The notes beneath the pieces are model-generated. The model searched no databases and was not told the DNA's origin. It saw only the letters and a program-made list of their open reading frames with translations. A stretch of DNA of 5,972 bases, from positions 1 through 5,972 of the forward strand of contig CAZVJA010000276.1 of the NCBI GenBank assembly GCA_964626885.1, in the 5' to 3' direction. The position numbers were made by a program, and so were the translations under genes. The stretch is from CAZVJA01 sp964626885 (GTDB taxonomy: Bacteria > Planctomycetota > Planctomycetia > Planctomycetales > Planctomycetaceae). This document shows positions 1-5,852 of this stretch, in pieces (position 1 is the first letter of the stretch; each line of letters starts with the position of its first letter).

Positions 1-2
1 AT

Positions 3-2051
3 GGTGACAAAGATCTGGCTCTGCCGCTCGAACTTGACCGGCGGATGGTCACGGCGGTTCGCGAGGCGGGCGGACGTGCGTACCTGACTGTCTTGCCCGA
101 GGTACGACACAATGTGGGACACGTAGTCTATTCCGACGACGCGCTGTACAAGTGGATGTGGAATCCCAAGGCCGAGCCGCAACAAGCGTCGTTTGTCCGC
201 AATGCGAAACGGAAACCGAACATCGCGGAGATGGGACGAGATTTCAATCCTCCCTTTCACCCGGCCGTAGAGGTTCCGCAGGCACTTTTTGTCCGAATCG
301 ACAATGAATCGCTGGAAGCATTGGCTTACGCGCTCCCGGATCTTGTACCGGACGATGCCTTGGCGGGATGGGTCGGGAACGTATCGCAATCGACGCGCGC
401 GGCAGGTCTGCGATTCGACGTCTTGCTGGCGGGGATCAATTACCGCGGCGAACTCGAACGGGTGAAGATCAACACCCGTAAAGACGGCTGGATGAACATC
501 CAGATCGGCCTGCGGAATCTGATCATGCAGATTAACTCCACGCACGTGGACGGCTTCCTGATGTCAGCCACGGCAGGGCCAATGCAGATTGTCATCGGTC
601 ACGAACGGCCGGCATGGCTGTCGATTGATGTCCGTCCGTATCTCGAACAACACAAAGTCCGTTTTGAGCAAGGGGCTGTCAGCTTCGATATTGAGAATGA
701 CAACTGGTACGTCACTTCTCCGTCGTATGTTTCCGCACGCGGTTTGCCGTTGTTGAGGAGACGGATGTCGTCGAGCGTCTCCACGAATCTCGTCAGCGGA
801 ACGTACTCGCGGAAAAACGAAATCGAGTCGCAAGTGACGACCTCCGTGCCGACTTTGATCCAACAGCTGGAGGAGCGACTGGAACAACAACTGGACACTC
901 CCCGCACGATCGGCGAATGGCCGATGCCCGCTTATCAGCCACGCTTCAAAGTCTGGCCGGCTCAATTGCTGGTGGATGACACGGGGGTGTCGGCGGTCTT
1001 TGGAATGACGGTGGCCAGCCCCGGTCTCAAGCCTCTGGATAAGCCTGTCCAACGCATCAACCGTGATCCCGTGTCAATCGAACAATTTCCCAAGACGCGG
1101 GGCGTGCACATCGCCCAAAGCGGTGCGGTGCTCGAAGGACTGTCGGCAGCCGTCTGCGGCACCCGGGCGGCCATCGCCGATGTCCATGATCTGACGATCC
1201 CGGAATTCGCGACGTTGGGGGACGTCGGCACGATGACCGCGATCATTCCCGATCTCAAGCGGTTCGGCGATCATTTGCAAGTCCGCACGCGGGTTCATGC
1301 GGTCGGGCCGATGTCACTCTCTCGCGCTTCATCGGAAAAACTCGCGACGAATTCCGACCAGCCGGACAAAGTGCCGGAGTTGCAACTGAAATTGCATGGT
1401 TTGAAACTTGTCGTGGAGACCAAGACGCTGCCGCACCAGGACGATTGGGCCCCGTGTGCCGAATTCGACTTGCAACTGACGCAGAAAATTACTCTGAACC
1501 TCGAGAAGCCGGGGTTCGACTCGCGAATCATTCACCAGAATTGGGACGATCAACCGGAAGTCCTGGTCACGGGACGTTTCTCGGAGAATTATCATCCTGT
1601 CGACGGGACGCTCGATGACAAGCAGGTGGCAGCCATCTGGACTGCCGGGTGGAGGTCGGTCGAGGAGCACGATCTGTTTCAGCAGGTAGCGGCTCCCGTA
1701 GTCGCCTTTGGAACGGCGCGGTTCCGCGCGGAGCAGGTTCGTTGGAACGATCCCTTTCTCGACGTCCGATTTCTGCTGGCCCGGACACGCATCACCAACA
1801 AGAGCGACAAGCCGCTCGAATACGAGCTTCGCGGACCGTTCAGTGAATGGGGGGGGCCGTACAAGCTGGCTCCAGGCGATTTCCACGAGTTCAAGGTTCC
1901 CTACGACCTGACATTCCGCCACTATGAGCAACCGGAGGAAGCGAAGTTCACTCTTCCGGCCGGGTCTCATACGGTTTATCGCCCCGGTGATGACGGTCTG
2001 AACTTGCGGCTGAAGAGTGCCATCAAACCGCGAGACAGCATGTTACGATAG
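3..2051 (+). CDS. 3' part of alpha/beta-hydrolase fused to a large beta-rich protein of unknown function (N-terminus outside window)
   Basis: The frame is open from position 3, so the gene starts before the window; the in-frame ATG at 45 has no clear ribosome site and sits inside a recognisable domain. The first ~60 residues look like the end of an alpha/beta-hydrolase of the esterase/predicted-peptidase type. A GDKDLALPL segment would carry the catalytic Asp (codon 12-14), TVLPEVRHN the catalytic His (codon 108-110), and the terminal helix ends in ALYKWMW. The nucleophile Ser would lie upstream. About 620 residues follow that I do not recognise: beta-rich, with a helical segment around 850-895 (QQLEERLEQQLD). 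A final beta-sandwich-like region (about 1711-1985) contains TNKSDKPLEYELRGPF and SEWGGPYKLAPG. Secretion is likely for such a protein, but the signal peptide would be off-window. The gene ends in TAG and converges on the next gene 62 bases away; I see no clear terminator between them. Hydrolase call moderate; tail function unknown. Confidence 0.5.
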   Translation, partial: GDKDLALPLELDRRMVTAVREAGGRAYLTVLPEVRHNVGHVVYSDDALYKWMWNPKAEPQQASFVRNAKRKPNIAEMGRDFNPPFHPAVEVPQALFVRIDNESLEALAYALPDLVPDDALAGWVGNVSQSTRAAGLRFDVLLAGINYRGELERVKINTRKDGWMNIQIGLRNLIMQINSTHVDGFLMSATAGPMQIVIGHERPAWLSIDVRPYLEQHKVRFEQGAVSFDIENDNWYVTSPSYVSARGLPLLRRRMSSSVSTNLVSGTYSRKNEIESQVTTSVPTLIQQLEERLEQQLDTPRTIGEWPMPAYQPRFKVWPAQLLVDDTGVSAVFGMTVASPGLKPLDKPVQRINRDPVSIEQFPKTRGVHIAQSGAVLEGLSAAVCGTRAAIADVHDLTIPEFATLGDVGTMTAIIPDLKRFGDHLQVRTRVHAVGPMSLSRASSEKLATNSDQPDKVPELQLKLHGLKLVVETKTLPHQDDWAPCAEFDLQLTQKITLNLEKPGFDSRIIHQNWDDQPEVLVTGRFSENYHPVDGTLDDKQVAAIWTAGWRSVEEHDLFQQVAAPVVAFGTARFRAEQVRWNDPFLDVRFLLARTRITNKSDKPLEYELRGPFSEWGGPYKLAPGDFHEFKVPYDLTFRHYEQPEEAKFTLPAGSHTVYRPGDDGLNLRLKSAIKPRDSMLR

Positions 2052-2113
2052 TCGCATCGCAGGGTGAGCGTAACGCCTGGGAGGTTGTCGAGATGCTTGG
2101 CTGCGACCGTGCG

Positions 2114-2767
2114 TCAGTCGACGAGGTCCAGCGTGGCCCAGAGGCTCGGATCGTGAGCGAAGGGCAGTTCGCGGCCGACCGAGAGAAATTGCTCCCCGAG
2201 TTCGGCGTCACGGAGCGCATAATAAAAGCCGAGCTTAGGGTTTGACTCCGGATCATAGCCTTGCAGGGCCTCAGCCGCGATCCAGGCGTCCAGCACGTAA
2301 CCGTCAGAGGTATCCGTTCGGCAGGCTTTCAGGTCCGTCGGCTTGGCCGTGGGGGCATCTTCGCGGGCCAAGGCAATCGGAATCTGTACAACCGTGGGCT
2401 CCTTGCCACCCCGTCCATCCCCCGCGGGAAGAAAACAGAAATGGTGGCAGAACCGGCTGGCTCGGTGGATCGCCTGCGTGGGGCGGGTGTCGATCCAGAT
2501 TTGCAGACCGTCGGACTCGGTTGGTTCGCGGCGGTCGCATGCGAACGGCATTTTTTTGCCGGTAACCTGCGCGCTGAATGCAATTCCCTTCGGATTCCAC
2601 GCGGCCCGCAGCTCTGCAAATGGGCGTTCTGAATCGAGGTCGTCGAAGTTCGGAAGCTTGCAGTGAGCGGGAAGCTTAAGGGGCGATCCACCGCGCCCCG
2701 GTAATTGATCAACGCGCGGAACGGCGATTTGATACCGGAACAAGAACCGATGCGGGACAACCGGCAC
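2114..2767 (-). CDS. CBM9/DOMON-like (carbohydrate-binding fold) protein, hypothetical
   Basis: A 217-residue protein from a GTG at 2767. Residues ~50-95 read FAELRAAWNPKGIAFSAQV and then ESDGLQIWIDTR, the pattern of CBM9-like/DOMON beta-sandwich domains in which a 'presence of ligand' strand is followed by an acidic DxxxxWID turn. The match continues through DGYVLDAWIAAEALQGYDP (155-173) and LGFYYALRD (179-187) to DPSLWATLDLV at the C-terminus. I recall similar stand-alone proteins in Planctomycetota. There is no signal peptide or lipobox, so it looks cytosolic, which is odd for a sugar-binding fold. Residues 101-111 hold a His/Cys cluster (H101, C107, H108, H109, C111). The GTG was chosen because GGAGG lies six bases upstream; the frame stays open to another GTG at 2860, which would overlap the upstream ATL gene by 34 bases and has no better site. 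Probably co-transcribed with that gene (59-base gap). The real ligand is unknown. Confidence 0.8.
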   Translation of the reverse strand: MPVVPHRFLFRYQIAVPRVDQLPGRGGSPLKLPAHCKLPNFDDLDSERPFAELRAAWNPKGIAFSAQVTGKKMPFACDRREPTESDGLQIWIDTRPTQAIHRASRFCHHFCFLPAGDGRGGKEPTVVQIPIALAREDAPTAKPTDLKACRTDTSDGYVLDAWIAAEALQGYDPESNPKLGFYYALRDAELGEQFLSVGRELPFAHDPSLWATLDLVD

Positions 2768-2773
2768 GCGCAA

Positions 2774-2778
2774 CCTCC
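2774..2778 (-). promoter_or_regulatory. Ribosome binding site deciding the GTG start of the CBM9-like gene
   Basis: The minus strand reads GGAGG, then six bases, then GTG at 2767. This favours the short 217-residue protein over a 248-residue form starting at 2860. The extra 31 residues of the long form look unstructured and arise from sequence overlapping and following the ATL stop codon. Confidence 0.6.
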
Positions 2779-2826
2779 AGAGCTGTTTCGTCGCAGTTTG
2801 CAGGGAGAGCGAGCCGGGCTGATCCG

Positions 2827-3177
2827 TCAGGCTTCTTCGCTGGCAGCTTCTGCTTCCCACTTCATCAAGTGCACTTCAATCGACTTGATGGTGACGGAGT
2901 TTTTCTTGCCTGCCTCCTCGAGTTCATAACCCGATTCGCGGAGCTTTTCTTCGTGCTCGGAATCTTTTTGGAGGAGCCCATCGTCGTTGATGGCCCGCCA
3001 CCATTCGAGGTGAGGCCAGTCGCGGCGAATCGTCTTCAAGGTGGTGGCGACGGTCCGGCCGTTCGCCCCGGCGCTGAATCCGGCCTTCTGGGCAATCTCC
3101 GTGAAGGTGGCCACTTTGCCTGCACGTTTCAATTCCCATAGAACTTCGGCAAGTTCCTGCGCTCTGGTCGAAACCAT
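2827..3177 (-). CDS. Alkyltransferase-like (ATL) protein, MGMT-type DNA-binding domain
   Basis: A 116-residue protein resembling the C-terminal DNA-binding domain of O6-methylguanine-DNA methyltransferase. Residues 10-30 (AEVLWELKRAGKVATFTEIAQ) match the GxVxTYxxIA region. R41 in GANGRTVATTL aligns with the MGMT arginine finger of the RAVG motif. At the active site, where MGMT has PCHR, this protein has EWWR (58-61), followed by AINDDG. The alkyl-accepting Cys is thus replaced by Trp, the hallmark of ATL proteins, which bind O6-alkylguanine without repairing it and hand it to nucleotide excision repair. The helix-turn-helix Tyr that helps flip the base in MGMT appears as Phe (F25). About 25 extra residues at the C-terminus (KKNSVTIKSIEVHLMKWEAEAASEEA) are not part of the core as I know it. 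The start is supported by GAGG eight bases before the ATG. It is the first gene of a likely two-gene minus-strand unit. Confidence 0.8.
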   Translation of the reverse strand: MVSTRAQELAEVLWELKRAGKVATFTEIAQKAGFSAGANGRTVATTLKTIRRDWPHLEWWRAINDDGLLQKDSEHEEKLRESGYELEEAGKKNSVTIKSIEVHLMKWEAEAASEEA

Positions 3178-3185
3178 AATCGAAT

Positions 3186-3189
3186 CCTC
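3186..3189 (-). promoter_or_regulatory. Ribosome binding site of the ATL gene
   Basis: The minus strand reads GAGGA before the ATG at 3177, with GAGG at 3189-3186 and eight bases of spacing. It supports the annotated start. Confidence 0.6.
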
Positions 3190-3452
3190 GGCTACAAAAT
3201 TAACGACAGCCTGCGAACGGGCATACCGTCCGGCCCCCGGCGGAAAATGCTATTACCGTATCGACATCGCTTGAATTGGTCCGTCCTCTGTCGTTCCGCT
3301 TTCGATGTTGGGACCAGCCGCTGATTCCGAGCGTCGGGCTTGAGTTTCCCGGCGGAGTGACGTTCAATGTCAATGACTTCAGAATACTCGATTTGGGGGG
3401 CCTGCTCAAGGCTTTGCCCCACATTTGACCGGGGATTGGTGCGGGTTACCGG
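3190..3452. other. Divergent intergenic region between the ATL gene and the PsbP/Mog1-like gene
   Basis: About 260 bases with no convincing gene; the open frames on the minus strand here lack family resemblance and ribosome sites. It must hold the promoters of both flanking genes, but none is clear-cut. On the plus strand, TTGAGT at 3340-3345 and TTCAAT at 3363-3368 are 17 bases apart, each matching four of six consensus bases. On the minus strand, TTCAAG and TAGCAT (about 3272 to 3244) are also 17 bases apart but weaker. A CAATGTCAATG tandem at 3366-3376 is short enough to be chance. Confidence 0.4.
3340..3368 (+). promoter_or_regulatory. Weak candidate sigma-70 promoter for the PsbP/Mog1-like gene
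   Basis: TTGAGT, 17 bases, TTCAAT, with four of six matches in each box. It would give a leader of roughly 80 bases before the ATG at 3453. Spacing is ideal, but matches of this quality occur by chance. Confidence 0.2.
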
Positions 3453-3917
3453 ATGTTAGAAAACTACCATGCGCACGGGGTCAAGTTCCGCTTTCCGGGG
3501 GACTGGAAGCTGTCGGAACAACAGGACCAGGGGGAGACGACGATTACGGTCGAAAGCCCGGATACGTCCTTCTGGTCGCTGAGCCTGTTCTTTGATAGTC
3601 CTGCGCCGGAGAATGTGCTCGAAGCGGCCGTCGATGCGTTGGAGCAGTCGTACGAAGAGATCGATATTTACCCGGTAAATGCCCAGGTGTGTCACCGGAA
3701 CAGTCTTGCCCGCGACGCGGAATTCGTCTGCTACGAGCTGATTAACAGCGCGTTTCTCCGTGCGTTTCAAACCGACAAGTTCACCGCCCTGGTGTATTAT
3801 CAGGGAACCGACCACGAGTTGGAGCATACCCGCCAAATCCTGGAATCGATCTGCCAAAGCCTCCAATGTGACCAGGATGAGTGGGAGGGGGCTGGTAGCA
3901 AAGAGATCGAGGATTGA
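3453..3917 (+). CDS. Small conserved-type protein with predicted PsbP/Mog1-like alpha/beta fold
   Basis: 154 residues, with no signal peptide or membrane segment, so probably cytosolic. The opening HGVKFRFPGDWKLSEQ (8-23), then GETTITVES (27-35) and SFWSLSLFFD (39-48), are successive beta strands of the kind opening PsbP/Mog1/DUF1795-like domains ('F-xx-P-x-x-W' start). A helix PENVLEAAVDALEQSYEEI (52-70), two more strands (AEFVCYELINSAFLRAFQ and FTALVYYQG) and a final helix HELEHTRQILESICQSL (121-137) complete the pattern. The last 17 residues are acidic. The ATG at 3453 is the only ordinary start codon after the in-frame stop at 3426, but its ribosome site is poor. Fold assignment is from secondary-structure pattern and is tentative; no function is suggested by sequence or neighbours. 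Confidence 0.75.
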   Translation: MLENYHAHGVKFRFPGDWKLSEQQDQGETTITVESPDTSFWSLSLFFDSPAPENVLEAAVDALEQSYEEIDIYPVNAQVCHRNSLARDAEFVCYELINSAFLRAFQTDKFTALVYYQGTDHELEHTRQILESICQSLQCDQDEWEGAGSKEIED

Positions 3918-3980
3918 GGATCGGTTTCGGCTGATTTGTACGGATACCGAAGGAAGCGAAAACGAAGTACCGGAAAAGCT

Positions 3981-4010
3981 TTGAAGGGGCTGTTCCCGGT
4001 GGCTTATAAT
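3981..4010 (+). promoter_or_regulatory. Strong sigma-70-type promoter for the winged-helix gene (and probably the TPR gene)
   Basis: TTGAAG at 3981-3986 and a perfect TATAAT at 4005-4010 are separated by 18 bases. Transcription would start near 4017, leaving a leader of about 40 bases before the ATG at 4058. An imperfect inverted pair, ACCGG (3969-3973) and CCGGT (3996-4000), brackets the -35 box and could be an operator, but this is weak. Confidence 0.7.
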
Positions 4011-4057
4011 GGCGATCGACAGGCTCATTCCCAACGGGGCAGGGAGGAAAAGCCGGC

Positions 4058-4279
4058 ATGGAACAGGAATTGTTGAATCATCAGGTGGAGAGCATCGGCA
4101 AGGTGGCGGGGTGGATTTGGAAGTACCTCGATGAGAACGGCCCCGTCACGCTGAGCAAACTTGCACGCGAGATCGACGCCCCGCGCGACATGGTGATGCA
4201 TGGGGTGGGGTGGCTGGCGCGCGAGGGAAAAGTGGAGTTTCAGGAAGGTCCGCGGAGCAAGACGATTTCGCTTCTCTGA
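4058..4279 (+). CDS. Winged helix-turn-helix protein (DUF2582-like)
   Basis: 73 residues that are entirely one winged-helix domain. Helix 1 is IGKVAGWIWKYLDENG (13-28). The helix-turn-helix is VTLSKLAREIDAPRDMVMHGVGWLAREG (30-57), and the wing is KVEFQEGPRSKTISL (58-72). The pattern 'ENGP-hydrophobic-SL...GWLAREGK-hydrophobic-x-F' is that of the small DUF2582-type winged-helix proteins. Whether they bind DNA or act as protein adaptors is not settled, to my knowledge. The start is supported by AGGGAGG (4041-4047) ten bases before the ATG, and by a consensus promoter 48 bases upstream. The TPR gene follows after 78 bases on the same strand, so the two probably share a transcript. Self-regulation is possible but only an inference. 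Confidence 0.85.
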   Translation: MEQELLNHQVESIGKVAGWIWKYLDENGPVTLSKLAREIDAPRDMVMHGVGWLAREGKVEFQEGPRSKTISLL

Positions 4280-4319
4280 CGTCCCGATGGGAGTCGCGGG
4301 GAGAGCAGCGTGCGTCGAC

Positions 4320-4341
4320 GGTGGTGTCTCCCGACACCGCT
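4320..4341 (+). promoter_or_regulatory. Intercistronic hairpin ahead of the TPR gene ribosome site
   Basis: GGTGTC (4323-4328), loop TCCC, GACACC (4333-4338) make a perfect six-base-pair stem. It extends by a T-G, a G-C and a G-T pair to nine. No T-tract follows, so it is not an intrinsic terminator. It ends three bases before the AAAGG of the TPR gene, so it could adjust translation or protect the transcript end after processing. Confidence 0.45.
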
Positions 4342-4343
4342 CG

Positions 4344-4348
4344 AAAGG
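4344..4348 (+). promoter_or_regulatory. Ribosome binding site deciding the ATG start of the TPR gene
   Basis: AAAGG is nine bases before the ATG at 4358. The frame stays open upstream to a GTG at 4310, but the 16 extra residues (RRRWCLPTPLERHST region) overlap the hairpin, so the ATG at 4358 is preferred. A second ATG at 4364 is only two codons on. Confidence 0.5.
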
Positions 4349-4357
4349 CACTCGACG

Positions 4358-5317
4358 ATGAGCATGGCATCTGAAGCGCAGGCAGAATCCCTTTGCAAGG
4401 AAGCGAACCGGTGTGTCCGCAAAGGAAAGGCGGATGAAGCGATCGCCTTGTACAAGCAGGCGCTGGAGATCAACGAGCGGATGCTTCCGGCTCACGAGGG
4501 GATCGCGGCCGCGTATTTTCTGAAGAAGGATTATGAAAACGCGGCGGAGCACTTCAAACGGGTGTCGATGCTCGACTCGCGGCAAGCCAAGGCCTTGGTG
4601 AATCTCGGGGCTGTCTACAATTGCATGAAGGATTACACCAAGGCGGTCGGTGCGCTGCGCAAGGCCGTGCAAAAGGACAAATCGGCCGGGGAAGCGTATT
4701 ACAATCTCGGTCTGGCTTATCGTGGGCTGCAGCAGCACGCCATGGCGATCTCTGCTTACCGCGAGGCGATCCGTGTTTCGCCGATGATGGCCGCCGCCCA
4801 TCAAAATCTCGCCAACGTCTTCGTCGATATGGGGAACTTCCAGCAGGCGATCATTCACTACAAGAAAGCCCTGGAAATCGACCCGAATTTCGAACGGGCC
4901 AAACGAGGGCTCGAACGGTCCGAACAATTGAGCCATGAAGCGAAGCAGGCCGTCAGCCCATTCGGGCGGCTGGTCGATGTGGAGTCTCATGGTGCCAAGG
5001 CACCGCTCCAGACGGATCGGGAGTTGACCGATCTGGAGCGATTCCAGGATCGGGCGGCGGTCTACGACCATGCCATGCGAATTCAGGACGCCGCCAACAG
5101 CTTCATCAAACAACTGCACGAGGAATTTGAGGTCAGCCTGGCGGGATTGGATCGCGCGGTCGCACAAGGCCCGGAGGGCCCCCGTTCGATCGTCAAATCC
5201 CATCGTGACTACATTTCGGCCTTCAAGAAGGCCGAGGATCTGCGCCACGCGCTGAAACGCGCGATGCTTGAGCTGCGCGCTCACGAAGAGCAGATGAACA
5301 CACCTGGCCTCAGTTAA
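4358..5317 (+). CDS. Tetratricopeptide repeat protein with C-terminal helical domain
   Basis: 319 residues. Five consecutive 34-residue TPR units occupy about 9-42, 43-76, 77-110, 111-144 and 145-178. Each shows the usual small/large pattern, for example AYYNLGLAYRGLQQHAMAIS and HQNLANVFVDMGNFQQAIIH, ending in 'ALEIDPN' (171-177). A capping helix follows (FERAKRGLERSEQL). Residues 200-208 (SPFGRLVDV) form a linker, then comes a helical region to the end (DLERFQDRAAVYDHAMRIQD, then SFIKQLHEEFEVSLAGLDRAV, then SHRDYISAFKKAEDLRHALKRAMLELRAHEEQM). TPR arrays are protein-binding scaffolds; the partner is not evident. There is no signal peptide or membrane segment, so it is cytosolic. It is probably read from the promoter at 3981-4010 with the winged-helix gene. 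The C-terminal region has no family I can name. Confidence 0.9.
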   Translation: MSMASEAQAESLCKEANRCVRKGKADEAIALYKQALEINERMLPAHEGIAAAYFLKKDYENAAEHFKRVSMLDSRQAKALVNLGAVYNCMKDYTKAVGALRKAVQKDKSAGEAYYNLGLAYRGLQQHAMAISAYREAIRVSPMMAAAHQNLANVFVDMGNFQQAIIHYKKALEIDPNFERAKRGLERSEQLSHEAKQAVSPFGRLVDVESHGAKAPLQTDRELTDLERFQDRAAVYDHAMRIQDAANSFIKQLHEEFEVSLAGLDRAVAQGPEGPRSIVKSHRDYISAFKKAEDLRHALKRAMLELRAHEEQMNTPGLS

Positions 5318-5376
5318 TCGCGATCAGGCCTCCGTGATCAGCCAGTTGTCTTCCGGTCGTAGATCCCCTCTCGATT

Positions 5377-5396
5377 TCGGGCGCTTCGCCGATTTT
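5377..5396 (+). terminator. Candidate intrinsic terminator after the TPR gene
   Basis: TCGG-G-CG (5377-5383), loop CTT, CGCCGA (5387-5392) form a six-pair stem with one bulged G, followed by TTTT (5393-5396). It lies about 60 bases after the TPR stop codon. The stem is short and the T-tract minimal. Confidence 0.3.
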
Positions 5397-5735
5397 CCGC
5401 GCGACTTTCCGCCGCCAGCGTCGCACAGTTCGCCTACCTCTGTCAAAACCACCGCAGTTTTCTGCCCGATGATCAGAAATCTGTTTCTCACGGTACAACT
5501 GTTAAGACCCGTCTTTTTCTCCCTTCAAGTCGCCGTAAATCCGTACACGAGTGCTTCCCAATCGCAACACGTTGAACGAGATGTACAGTGCGGGAAGTTG
5601 ACGGGGATCGACATTTTCCGAGTCTGTCGTGCACATGCGTCGCGATGTACAGATTTCAGAGGAACCGAATGATAACACGTACCGTGCGGGTTTTGCCGAC
5701 GCGCTGCCGTTTCGCACTCTATGGTTCCTAGTGTT

Positions 5736-5749
5736 GGGGAAATTTCCCC
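5736..5749. promoter_or_regulatory. Perfect 14-base palindrome, possible operator
   Basis: GGGGAAATTTCCCC is exactly self-complementary across all 14 bases. It sits about 130 bases upstream of the last gene's ATG, in a stretch with no coding signal. A dimeric regulator site is the natural guess; no known regulator's consensus is claimed. Confidence 0.35.
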
Positions 5750-5835
5750 GCCCTTCAATCGCGACCTCACAACACACGAGAAAGGATCGAAGCCGCGACT
5801 ACATGACGTCCTGAAGGCGACTTTTTGTCAAACGA

Positions 5836-5852
5836 GCGCCGGCGTGCGGCGC
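5836..5852 (+). promoter_or_regulatory. GC hairpin in the leader of the last gene
   Basis: GCGCCG (5836-5841), loop GCGTG, CGGCGC (5847-5852) is a perfect six-pair GC-only stem. It ends 12 bases before the GGGAG ribosome site. No T-tract follows, so a terminator is unlikely; a translational control or transcript-stabilising element is possible. Confidence 0.4.

Noticed and set aside
1329..1970. A 213-codon minus-strand open frame inside the hydrolase-fusion gene
   Set aside because: Antisense shadow of a continuous 680-codon frame; no family resemblance and no ribosome site noted.
2051..2107. GTCGCA and TGCGAC inverted pair in the convergent gap
   Set aside because: Six pairs with a 45-base loop and no T-tract; likely chance.
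2546..2561. CGGCA-T6-TGCCG inverted repeat with a run of seven A on the coding strand
   Set aside because: It lies within the TGKKMPF coding segment of the CBM9-like gene; the run does not fit a standard slippery heptamer in frame and is simply Lys-Lys-Met.
3456..4034. A 192-codon minus-strand open frame opposite the PsbP/Mog1-like gene
   Set aside because: It would run through the consensus promoter at 3981-4010 and is antisense to a better supported gene.
4025..5284. A 419-codon open frame on the minus strand opposite the winged-helix and TPR genes
   Set aside because: It mirrors two well-supported plus-strand genes, shows no domain pattern, is rich in Arg/Leu/His as antisense frames of GC-rich genes are, and has no reason to be translated.
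5322..5339. GATCA/TGATC inverted pair just after the TPR stop codon
   Set aside because: Only five pairs and no T-tract; too weak to call a terminator.
5334..5672. Plus-strand open frame of 112 codons after the TPR gene
   Set aside because: No ribosome site, composition unlike the real neighbours, and it contains the candidate terminator.
5489..5686. CACGGTAC and GTACCGTG inverted pair 180 bases apart
   Set aside because: Eight-base match at long distance with no other structure; expected by chance.
5502..5777. Minus-strand open frame of 91 codons in the long intergenic stretch
   Set aside because: GTG start without a ribosome site, no domain pattern, and it covers the palindrome; not convincing as a gene.
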